The notes under the pieces were generated by a model, which did no database searches, was not told where the DNA came from, and saw only the letters and a program-made list of their open reading frames with translations. A stretch of DNA of 64,000 nucleotides, from positions 1,749-65,748 of the forward strand of contig VZRG01002090.1 in the NCBI GenBank assembly GCA_013397435.1, read 5' to 3'. Position 1 is the first letter of the stretch; each line of letters opens with the position of its first letter. The position numbers and the translations under genes are program-made. This document shows positions 27,601 to 39,600 of this stretch, one piece after another. The stretch comes from Erythrocercus mccallii. Its lineage: Eukaryota; Chordata; Aves; Passeriformes; Dicruridae.

Positions 27601-30600
27601 GAACAGATCATCAGGACCATTGAGTCCAGCTCCTGGCCCTGCACAGGACATCTGCAAGAAACATGCCGTGTGCCTGAGTGTTGTCCAAATGCTTCTTGAA
27701 CTCTGTCAGGCTGGTGCTCTGACTATGGCCCTGGGGAGCCTGTTCCAGTGCCCAAACACCCTCCTAATGTGCAAGCTCCCCAGACAGCTTCAGGCCTTAA
27801 GGTCCTGTCACTGGTCACCACAGAGGAGAGATCAGTGTCTGCCCTTTCTCCTCCCCTCAAAAGGAAGTTATAACTGCAGTGAGGTCTCTCTTCAGACTCT
27901 TCTTCCCCAGGCTGAAGAGATCAAGTGGCCTCAGCTGCTCCTCGTTCAGCTCCCCCTCGAGGCCCTCCAACATCCTCGTGGCCCTCATTTGGATTGTCTC
28001 TAATAGCTGAATGTCTTTTTTTATATTGTGATTGAACATAATTTACTTGTTCCTATACTGTAATGCCAGGCTATATACTGACAGACTGAGAGAATTGGGG
28101 CTGTTCAACCTGGAAAAGAGAAGGTTCTGCAGGGACCTCACAGCAGCCTTTCGGTACCTGAAGGGGGCTTAGAGGAAGGCTGGAGAGGGATTTTTCACAA
28201 TGGCATGTAGTGATAAAACAAGAGGAATGGCTTTAAACTGAAAGAAGGATTTCTTGGAGTAGGTATTAGGAAGAAATTCCTTACTGTGTGGGTGGTGAGG
28301 CACTGGAGGAACTGGTTGCCTAGAGATGTTGTGGATGCCCATCCCTGGAAGTGTTCAGTGCCAAGCTGGATGGAGCTTTGGGCAATCTGGTTTAGGGGGA
28401 GGTTTCCCTGCCTATTGCAGGGTAGTTGGAACTTGATGTTTGAAGTCCCTTCCAACCCAAACTGTTCTATGGTTCTATTAATGTGTGATGCATCATGACT
28501 CACCCAAATATTCCTTTAAAATGGTTAAGCAAACTATAGTTCAGCCACATCTAATTAAATATCAAGGAGTTGGACTATGTAAGGACAATACAGATAGCTT
28601 CTGTTTTGAACTGTGCATCAATGCATGCAGGTGACTGAGGGCAACCACAAAAAACCACAGCTAAAATGCAAAGAATAAATTCAGTCAATTACCTCACTAA
28701 CTGGAGGATTCTGAAACAAGGCTGGCTAGCAGACACAGAGTGAGGGCACAAGCACTGCCAGGCTCAGTCCAATCCTAGTGGCTGCTGTGCCCGTTTATCC
28801 AGGGCCTGAGCACGCGTGGTTTAGCACCATGCTGTGATCTCCCTGTGCTTTTTATGGTCTCTGCTTTGTTCTCTCTCTCAATGGGGAGCTCCAGCATGTC
28901 TGGGATAGGGCCTATAAGTCTCTGTAAACACCCATGTTATCTCTACACAGAAATTGTACTTCTCCAAACAGATAGAGGATAAACAGCAGTAGGTTTAATA
29001 CATGGTTTCCCACACTGATATTCTCCAGGCCTTGGTATTCCCAGCTTTAGTGAATCCACTGTCTTCCTTGCCATTCTTCCCCTTTTAACCCTTTGCTTGG
29101 AACACGAAAAAAACTTACATGACCTTTTGTTCAAGTGTTTTCATAACTCTTTTCACACTGAATCACATAATAAAGCATCTCTGACTCTACTTTTCATAAT
29201 TCCTTCCACTTTTCTCCCCCCTTCAAGGTCACATGCCAGCACTTGGGAATCACACTGAGCAGAACTACTTGTACCTCCATGGGGAGAATTGGTATAATCC
29301 AGTCAGAGCACAGGATTTCACTGAAATCCTGTTCAGTCTTGAGCTGTGAATTGAAAAGAAACCATTTTTAAAAGGAAAAAATTGTGAAGGCACTCTCCTT
29401 GGATAAAAGAGAGGACTGCATTCTCTTCTGGTTACATAGCAGCCATACTTGGCAAGGGCTATGCATTAGCCTTCAGACAAACTACAGCAGCAGGATGAAA
29501 ATACTGCAAGCATTTTGACTTTTAATTTCTTTTTCAAGTTACTATGTTTCTAATTAAAACCCTTTTCAAGGACTGAAACTCAGTTACTTCTTATGATAAA
29601 ATATATCAAATATCTATTCACTTCACAATATAATATGTATAAAATAAACAGTAAACAAAATGTATTGCCAAAATATCATCCATTCATATTTTTATCCTGT
29701 TTTTAAAATCCTCATAAGTAATATATATAGACATACATATTTATATGTACACAGAGTGGCTGAAATTTGTGCTTTATTCTGCTTTATGAAATTCAGCCTA
29801 ATTGTGAGATTGCAGTTTTTCTAAGCTTCTTATTTGTAAATGCAAAGAACTCTTCAGTCATCTACAGTTGATGTTTACTGCCAAATTACTGATACAGGAG
29901 CCTCATCCCTGCCTGGTGGACTGTAGTAGTTATTAAGTGCTTTTCAGCTCAGCAAATGTGTGCACAGGTGTGTGCATGCATTCATGCTCCAACTGTTTAA
30001 CTTGTTTGACATTAAGTATGTTGGGAAAACTTTATCATGGTTCTGTCAGTAGAGTAAGAAAATGGCAAGCAGATGCCAATCTTTTAGGTGAGAGTGTTGG
30101 TGAGGGGACATGGAAAGTTGTGCAGGCATGCTTGGTCTTACTTTTGACATAGAGGCACAGTTTGTAGCCGTCTTTCTTCATCCCTTCTCTCTGAGCCAGC
30201 CACAGCCATCTGATTAATCTACTCACACTTAACTCAGTATTAAATTACTGTACTGAGGAGGTGTGTTCGGTGAGATGTGATCCTGACCAAATCCATAAAT
30301 GGATAAACGGGCTCAATAGGGAGCCTTGGCCATGGCAGGCACCTGCCTTTTAAAATGCATTGCACAGCAAGCAGTTTAATTCTATGATAAACCACGCTCA
30401 CAGTAAGGAATTAAAACACTTTGTAGCAGTCAGTACTGCATACACATGCATATCTGTACACAGACGAAGTAATAGTCTCTTGTCTTTTTATCTCTTTCTC
30501 TTCCTCCCCATCTCCAGTATAACTATTCCTCTAAATTTTTTCATATACTACTTGGAACAATACAAAGCATTTAAGAAATAAGAATAAAAAACACTAATCA

Positions 30601-33600
30601 ATGTATATTTTTCTGAGATACCTTATTTAGATCTGTCATAAAATTTTTTATCATGCTCTTGTGTCCTCCCTTAGGACTAGAGGCTCTTCTGAGTATCTGA
30701 GAAGAAAATCACTTTTCTGTAAGCTTAGCAAACATCTAGAGAAGTCTGTTAGCAGCCTAACGAAATTACAGAAGTCAGCAGAGCAACAGAAACCTCCAGT
30801 TTCATCAATGTTATGTGCTGAGGTTGACAGCACAAGAGGATTTCTGCAGGATACAAATACATAGCTAAAAGGCATGGTGATTTGTTTTTAAAATAACCAA
30901 ACCACAAAAATATGAGGCACAAGCTTTAAAATGCTGGGGAAAATAGTGGATTGGACAAATTCTCTACTTCTTTGTGTCTGGTTTCAGCTGTAGTAGAGTT
31001 AGTTTTCTTCTTAGTAACTCATACAGTGCTGTGGTTTGGATTTGGGATGAGGATAATGTTGGTAACACACTGAGGTTTCCATTGCTCCTCAGTAGTGCCT
31101 ACCTTAAGGCAAGGACTTTTCAGCTTCCTGTGCTCTGCCAGCCAGCAGGTGCACAAGAAGCTGGGAGCTGCTCAGGCAGGACAGCTGACCCAAAATGGCC
31201 ATGTTATACCATACCATGAAAATCATAGCCATGGGGAGTTTGTCATAAGAGAGAGGCAGTCACTGCAGGGGGATGGATTTGGGCATCAGTATGTGTTGGG
31301 CAATTATATATATTGTGCATTGCTTCTTTCTCTTGAGTTTTATTCCCCTCTCTCTCACCCTCTCCTTTTCATTGCTATTGTTATTGTCATTGGTTTTATT
31401 AGCTTTTTTTTTTTTTTTTTTACATTATTGCAGCTATTAAATTGTTCTTATCTTAACCCTTGAGTTTTTAACTTTTTCCTGATTCTCCTCCCCATCACAC
31501 CAGGGAGAGGCTGGGAAGAGGTACTTAATTTCCATCTGGGGTTAAGTCACAACACTATAATTCTTTATTTTCTGGTCTGTCATGCAACCTGACTTCAGTT
31601 ACACAAATTTATGGTAGGTGGTTTAGTCCATAAATATGCTTAAAATTTTGACTTAGCCCAATTGCTTCTTACACTGCTTGAAACCTGAAATTCTGACTGC
31701 TTCATGTTGTCATGTTATAGATACTATCAAAATGCTTCTATTAATTTAATTTTTAAGTTAACAGTTACACTCTTCCAACTGTATTTGAATAATAAGCTAG
31801 TACAACAGAAGTTTCAGTTGATCTATAGAGACTAAAAAGTTATCTAAATAAATGATACAGTAATAATAGGGTTCATTTTGAAAGTTAAGATTTTTTTAGT
31901 TCAAAATATTACATAGAAGAATAATTATTTTTTATACTTTGCGTATTTTGGTAAAATAACTTGCAATATTTGACGTATTCATAGGGAAGGGTAATCGAAC
32001 TTAGCATCACATACATACATTGAGTCACTATAGTAGAATCTCAATACTTTTGGAACTTGATAATTAAACACCAAAATTTATTCTAAGTCAGAAGTAAAAA
32101 AAAGAATTTAAAGGATGTGGAGTTTATAAGTGTATAAATTCGTCTGTGCATAACAAGGAATTCGGAAATTGGGAGTTATCAGAACTCAGAAATACCAAGT
32201 GTTAGTACACTTGGGTTTTTAAAAATCTGTCTGATTTTCCCCTTTGCTTCCCATTCCTTGCTGTTGTTCTCTTTGTCTTTGCTGCTTTTCTAAAATATTT
32301 CTAAGGAAAGTGTAGCAGCATGCATTATGTTGATGGGTGTAAGTTGCAACTTCATTATAACTCTGCACCTGTTGGAAATGTACTGCACAATTGCCTAACA
32401 CATGTTTCTCTCCCACCTGTGCACTTGCAGCACTCACCTTTTTAATTGTTCCACAATTGTTCCACAATTTAATTGTTCCACAGTTATGTTTGCTTTTCTA
32501 TACTAGTAGTACTTGAAAGAGCCAATTCTTAACAGTGATCTCTGTGGTCCACCATCAGTTTCCAGCTGGTTTATTCTTTTGCGTAGTCACTCGTATCATT
32601 GAGGGAGTATTTTTTTCTTTAGCTTAAATACTGTATCATGTTTAACATCTCTTTTTTCTTTAGTACTGCTTTTTTCATGTGACGCCCAAACTTACTACTT
32701 CTGTTATGCTATGGCCACTGTGCCCTTTCCTATAACATCTGTTCATGTGCAGCCTGAAACAAGTTTATGGTTAATAGGCTTCCAATGCTTCCAGCTCCTT
32801 CTCCTACCAGGTATACAGATGCTCTTCGTTCATGTTACCGAGTGGTCAATTTTGTGGACAAGTGTTTCCTTTTCTTTGGAAAAGACTTGCTTACTGCTGC
32901 CTCACCAGAAAATTTGTGAGAGCTAACCTTATTAGCAGAAGCAGGGTCAGATGCCTTTGGTGACAGACAGTGGTAGTGGATAGCAGTGGTTGCTGACAGA
33001 GCTGGCTGATGTTGAGATGCTCCTGGGGCTGCGCATCTCCTGGTCCATTGGCCTTCCCTGCAGCAGATATCTGAGGAAAGACGGAAGTGTGTACAGTAAG
33101 CATACTGTACACTGATAGGTGTTCTATTGGAGGAAACAAGTGGCCCCATGGTTGAGTTCCAGTTTCTTTCACAGGCTAATCTAATAGTATTATGTAAATC
33201 TCTTTCTGTTGGATTAGTGTAATTTTAAAAAGGGAAGCAATCAAACAAATAGTAAAAGTAGTTGAATCTCAGTACATTGTGTTTTCAGAGTAGTGTTCTG
33301 AATATCACATTTTTAAATAGGAGAAAAATGCCTACATGTCAGAAACACACCAAGGCTTCTTGTTACTCTGATAGCAACTTAATGCTTTTTCCTTACTCCT
33401 ATTTCCTGCTCCCATTAAACTTGGGAATGCATTCTTCAGAAGATGGCATGGAAAATTACCCCATTCTTGACCTGTTGTGGCAATAACTACTAGAAAATTG
33501 GTCCGTGGGGATTACTTGACCAGCTCTGTCCCCAGCTTTCACTGGGTTCTTGGGGCACAAGTTTTACTCCTCACAGAATGAACTAGCTGGGAAGAGGTAG

Positions 33601-36600
33601 TGCAGACAGCTGGAAGTGGGAAGGAATACAGGGGGTCTGCCACCCCCAATCGCTGTCATCATCCTTGGGAAAAAAAATGAAAATACTTTTTTTGTGTTTT
33701 CCTTTTGATTTTAAACCAAATGTCTCTGTATTTAAAACTTTGCTTAATTCATGCTAATGAGTAGTTGTTTTGTGAGCCCACTAAGCAAGAATCAATCAAG
33801 GTTTGACATATAGGGGCTCTATTGGTGCTTCCATCCCCAGTCTGCATAATTTTTGCCTATACATATGTTTATTGTAAAGAGCAGTGTGTCTCATGATGTA
33901 AAAAGGATGCAGAAATGTCATGATTAGGTAATGGGTAAAGTTGTTCTGAAGTGAGTCTGAAAAATCACTGAATGTGGACGTATGCCAAGCGTCCTACAAA
34001 GAGTAGATTTAGGGTAGTAATTAAGGGCTGGTTGAGTTAAGGATTACGAGATCACAAAAACAAATTACTATTATTAGCAGAAGTATTTGTTCTTACTTCA
34101 AGCTGTCATCCTGTCTTTCTGTTTAACCTGATTCTGCTGTGGGGAAAAAGAATTATGTCAGATACTTTATTAAGTGTGAATTTGTGATTTACTTCAGGGA
34201 GAGGCTGCAGGGTGGTTAGGGGAATTTTTTTCTAAAATGGCAGTAATTTTTTGACTCCATGCACTTTAAATCAAACCTACAAAAACAAGAGAACTTAAAA
34301 AACTAAAGAACTTTTCTGGCTTTGAAGATGCTGTATGAATAAATGCTGAATCTGAAAATATAAGATCTGTGGGAAGATATTACTGGATATTCTATGAGTG
34401 TTAGCCCTTGCAAAGCTGATTTGTATCAGCTTGTTGCTGCAGTTCTACAAGGGGAAGCCCAGTAAATACCTTTTGATTTATACATCTCTTCTGCTTTTAA
34501 AACAGGAGTTTAGAGAGAGTTGTAAAATGTTGTGGCTTAAGGATCACAGGCATGAAACAGCCTCTTTGATTGCAGCTTAAGTGTGATCTGCATGTACAGC
34601 ATTTAATAACAGCTAATTGTGCAGTTGTGTGCTGAATAAACACCCCAACAGCAACAACAAAGTTATTTGTTGTGTAATCGGCACTTACTTAACAAAGATA
34701 CTTGTTAGTTGAAAACTTTCTTACTGTCTTGAGCAGTGTCTAAGATTTTTGGCACTTCACCTGCTATAAACGGTGGATGAGACCAATCTTTAAAATCATG
34801 TGTTTTAAACAACGTATTGAACTTCTGATAACACTTTTATATTGAATAGTGATAGATCAGGGCATCCTTCCAACACGTTGTTGTGAACAGAGAAAATAGT
34901 GAAAGACTGAAAGAAAAAATCACCTATCTCAGAAGAGAGGAGATCTACTTGTCTTACAGCCCCCTTCGTTCCAGGAGGTCAGCCTCATGCTGTAACATCA
35001 TGGTTGATCCATTGCCAAAATAAGATTAAACAGTCTTAGCCTTAAAGGCATCTGAAGCATGAAGTGGGCTTGGGGAATGATGTAATTCAAATATGACTAA
35101 TACTATGTAAAAATCCTCATGTCAGTAAAACACAGACAACTCCTAATCCCCACCAAATTCTATAATTAAGTCTTCTTGGATATGAGAATATATTGTAAGT
35201 CTGCGTAGTTCAGATTTATGTTTTTTCTTTTTTACTCCACAGCTGATATTAGATGTAATTTTGATTTTACTATTATATTTTGGGGGTTGTTGTTTCTGGG
35301 CTTGTTTAATTTGCATTGTAGGGGTTGGGTAGGGATTGCAGGGAGGTGGAGTAGAGGGTTGTTTCTTTTTGTTTGTTTGTTTTGTTGATTTTCCATACTG
35401 AAGCAGTAGCTTTTACTAAACTTAGAGCATCGATAAGAAAGTGGTTAGCCATGCAGCATTCAAGCCTATGATGAATCACAAGCAGAATTATTTTTCTTCC
35501 TCTATCAGGCATTTTAGACTTCTAGCCTGAAAGCCAGCCAGGTGGTCAAAAGATAAAGAGCGGCTTTTGACTTCCTTGTGATCCACGAGCTTGAGTAGCT
35601 GTTTGGAGTTGTGATGATGTCTGCATGTGTCTACTACTCCACTTTGTTGTTTCTCTGAAACTGTGACTTTCTGCAAAACTGACTGCTTTTTAAATAAAGC
35701 TTTGTATCTCTGTGGAGATGTGCATTCTGTGGGGGAGAGTGTGAGACAATCACTTGCCTTTCTCCCTGGAAGCAAGAGCCAGAAATGCTGTGTTTTCAAT
35801 TCAGCAGTGCAAGTTCCTCTACTCTGGCAGTGCTAAATTGCTCAGACCTTGGAGATCAAACTCAGTTTTTGTGAAGTGGGACTGAACCAGGCAGAGAAGG
35901 CTGATGACCTTAGGACACCTTATCTAGCTCTCTGCTGTCAGTTGAGGACAACACAGGTATTGCAGAGGTCTGTGCTTTCTCTTTCAGTCGCATAATGAAT
36001 ATCGTACATGTCAAAGTGCATCTCTGATAACACTAGCAGGCGAAGTCTGAGCAGGTGAGGCAGGTCTTCCAGACTGTGTGTGCTGGAGAGGAGGATATGG
36101 TGTGATCTGAAGCATTGCTCTGCCCACTGCAGTTAGTAATAACAACGTATGGCAAATCTTGAAAACTTTGTGTGGAATCAGGGGCAGATGGAATTTAAGG
36201 CAAAGTTATTTTTCATGCAACATAACATCTTCTCACAAGTTCATGAATTGATTTCATTAAACAATGAAGAATGAAACCTGAATGGTGATCATAATACTAA
36301 AATAAATCTAAACCTCAACTTAAGACTGTTGACTTAAGACTTCTCTCAAAGTTTACTTCTTTCACTACCCATGGCTTCATTCAAAGATTTCCCAGGTGGT
36401 GATGGCTACTCTAGAGTGTTTTTCTAAGAGCTTACATGAGAGGTCCTGTCTTTGCCCTGCCCTTCTACAAGTGACAGTCATTTAGCCTTGTCCAACTGCA
36501 TGTCCCAGTTCAAGACAGTGTGTATACTCAGGTGCGGGATCAGCATAATAATGCTGGCATGAAATGTGTAGCTCTGAATGCTATATGGCTGTTCAAGTAG

Positions 36601-39600
36601 TCAAACTTATTAGGGCTAGCTCTGATTTGATTGCTGTTCTAAGTCTGCTTTAGAGAGCAGCTCTTCTTCAGTTAACATGGTAGGCTATCTTCAAGAAATG
36701 TTCTCATTAGTATCATTCTGTGCTTCTATGATTCCTTCATATGGTGAAAAAAGCAGGAACAGGAGTCCTGAGAATCCTCAACAAGAGGTTAGGGAAACTT
36801 AAAAAACAGTTTTAGAAATCCTGTTTCTTTAAGTCAGCATGAGACTCCTGGAGATTTCTGATCTAGATGAGTGTGTACATCCAGCAGCAGGCCTGTACAT
36901 CAATGATAGTGTGCTGGAGTCAGCAGCTTCCTGGAGTTTCTTCTGGTTTGTAATGCAAACACAGGTTTTGTTTCTCAGTACCTTGGTACTTTTCTGATGT
37001 TCAAACTTGTAGCTAACAAGATGATACAGTAGCTGTAATTCTTGATACTATTGTATCTAGTCAGTGCTTCAAAAATCCAAAGCAGTGTCAGGAAACCCAG
37101 TTTTATTTTAAAGACTTTTTAGAAACAAACTTGAGGATAAAGTGAATGTTGACAAATCATGTAGATTGTGAGAAACTATGATTGTCCCAACTGCAGAACA
37201 AAGAAAAAATATTCAACAGGCATATGGGAAGAGAAATCCAGAAACCATTACTTTTGCCCAGTAATCCAGTGGTCCTCACTGATAAGGTATTACCTTTTGT
37301 TTACTGATGTGCTGGAATGTGTACATTTGTGTGATGCAACAGCCATATCTTTAATTACCTTTCCTGCCTCTTGTAGGTTTTTTTCAAGTGTTATTCTAGA
37401 TGGCATAAAAAGCAGTACTGTACTTAGCTTAAGCAAAGTTAAAAGCTGATTTCCCCCACCACAGTAAACAGGCTACTCTTAACTCTAAATTTTCTTGAAC
37501 TGAGCACTCATCATCTTTTTTTTTTTTTTTTTTTTTTTAGTGGGCAATTTGCTGTAGTGAAAAAATGCCGCAAGAAAAGTACTGGCCAGCAGTTTGCAGC
37601 AAAATTCATCAAGAAAAGGAGAACAAAATCCAGCCGTCGTGGAGTAAGCCGGGAAGATATCGAGCGAGAAGTTGGCATACTAAAAGAGATTCGGCATCCT
37701 AATGTGATTACACTTCATGATGTCTATGAGAACAAAACAGATGTCATTCTTATTCTGGAGCTGTAAGTAACTCTAGAGACCTGTGGACGAGCAGGAGAAT
37801 ATTTGTTTCTCTGGTTTTTAAAAACAGACACTTCAAGAATTGCAGTGATTTAATGGAACTTCCTTATCACCCAAAAAGAAAATAGATAATAGCCTTAGTA
37901 ATCTTCATTTCAAAGTCAGTGTTGCAGCTTCCTGATTTCTACGCATATTTTTCCCTCTGCATGCACTATAAAGTTTTAAAAAATCAGCATATTTAAGATT
38001 TCTTTTTTCTGCTTTTCACTTTAATCACTGTTGATGTTATGGATCCAGAAAAATAGCCTGGAACTAAATAAACTGATCTGAAGATCACAGCACAGGAAAA
38101 TAGAGATTCTAAGTGGAGATTAGCAAATTTTACTGTGTTTTGCATTGGTGTAAAGTGGCCTCAGTGAATGCTTTTTCTCATTTTCTAGCCCACATAGAAC
38201 AGAATTTTCCCAGTTCTCTCTTGCTGAAATGAGAACTGAACTTTCACACGGTTTCATACTGGTTTAGTTCCCAATTTTTCATCCAGTGTGATTGCTAATA
38301 GATTGAGGTAAATATGTCAGCAGAGACTACTTCTGCATTTTTCCAAGTGTGGCTTCCAGTTCCTCAAAGACTGCAATTGTAGGAGTTAAGCATTAGTCAC
38401 CTGTTAAGAGTTTGTCAGTGCCTGCTGCTAGAATGTGCAAGTCTTTACACAGATGGCGCTTTATTATTGCCATACATGCTCAATATCAGTTAACCATGCT
38501 TTAAAGTAAGAATTTCATGCAAGCAGAAGACTTGGTACCAGAGTCTTGGGCAGCACTTTTGTCTTTTTCTTGATTGTTTATGTGGGTTTTTTTAATGTAG
38601 GTTTTGTCTTCCTGGTTACTAGCTTTGATAAATGGTATTTCCATTTTATAGAGATACTTCAGTGTTGCATGGTTTCAGTAACATGTGGATTTACATTATT
38701 GATTTGAAAAGAAAACTGGAAAGTAGCTCTTGGAGTTCATTTTTTCTGTGGTCTATATATGCATGATACTACTTTTTTATGTTTATGCAAACATATTTTT
38801 ACACTTCTAGCCCAGCATGTGGTAGTTTTTTATAATAGTTGTAGTCTGGCTTGGTTTTTTAGTTCCAGTTGTATACACTTGCATTAGTTAGCCAAATTTG
38901 GAGAAGTTATGCAAGTATTTTTTTCCAAACTAAATTATTGTCCTTATAAGTTCCTTATATTCATACTGTTTCTGGGTTTTGTTCAGAATTCTTTGAAGTT
39001 TGATGTGAATAAACATAAAAATTAGTGTGATGCTTCTTCCTCTCCCCACTTGATAGTATCTCTCGTGTTCTCTTGCTCTATAACCTTACTGTCAGAGTTT
39101 TGTTGCTCCTGCAGCTCCTTCTGCTCTGAAATCTGTCCAGATGAAATCAGGCCAGTGTCTGTCCTTGAAAGCTGTGAGGGAGACTTGGTGATCATGACAG
39201 TGGTAGGAGGAATGGGGCTTCTCCACCCTCCCCCACTTTGCACATGGAATGGGAGCTCTTTTGGCAGCAAGGTTGTTCTGTGTGTGTCAGTGTGTACCCA
39301 ATACTGTCCACTGAGCAGAAGAATGACAGTCTGCATATTTCATAAGCTTGATGGCCTGAAGTTCAGCAAACTTTTTGCATTGCAATCTAGGTAGTGGTTT
39401 TGCGATGTGAGCAATCCCTATAAAGTTTCAATTGGAGATTTTTTTTTCACTTTTCCAAACTGCTTTGTGAGACTTTCAAGTTGAAGAAGTGCTATTTTGC
39501 ATATCACAAAGGTAATGCATTTATTTATTTTGACAGTCAAAGAGGAAAAGATGACGTTAGCAGTTCCTTTGTAAACTTGAATATGCTACCTGCTACAAAG

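Larger units (their letters stand above)
610..37540 (+). other. DAPK1 intron after the start-codon exon (about 36.9 kb)
   Basis: It separates residue 21 from the rest of the kinase. It begins GTGGGT and ends with T23-AG. Mostly AT-rich unique sequence, it carries two solo LTRs (9113-10165, 30975-31554), two CR1 fragments (27573-28035 and 28066-28480) and simple repeats listed separately. All open frames inside are short or repeat-derived, and none matches a family I know. Intronic enhancers may be present but cannot be recognised from sequence alone. Confidence 0.9.
31555..37540. other. Intron sequence, no gene seen
   Basis: AT-rich intron up to the acceptor at 37540. It contains the 11-base repeat cluster at 32444-32481. 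Nothing else is recognisable. Confidence 0.6.

Noticed and set aside
27590..28003. Plus-strand open frame of 137 codons
   Set aside because: It is the antisense reading of a CR1 3' untranslated/terminal region.
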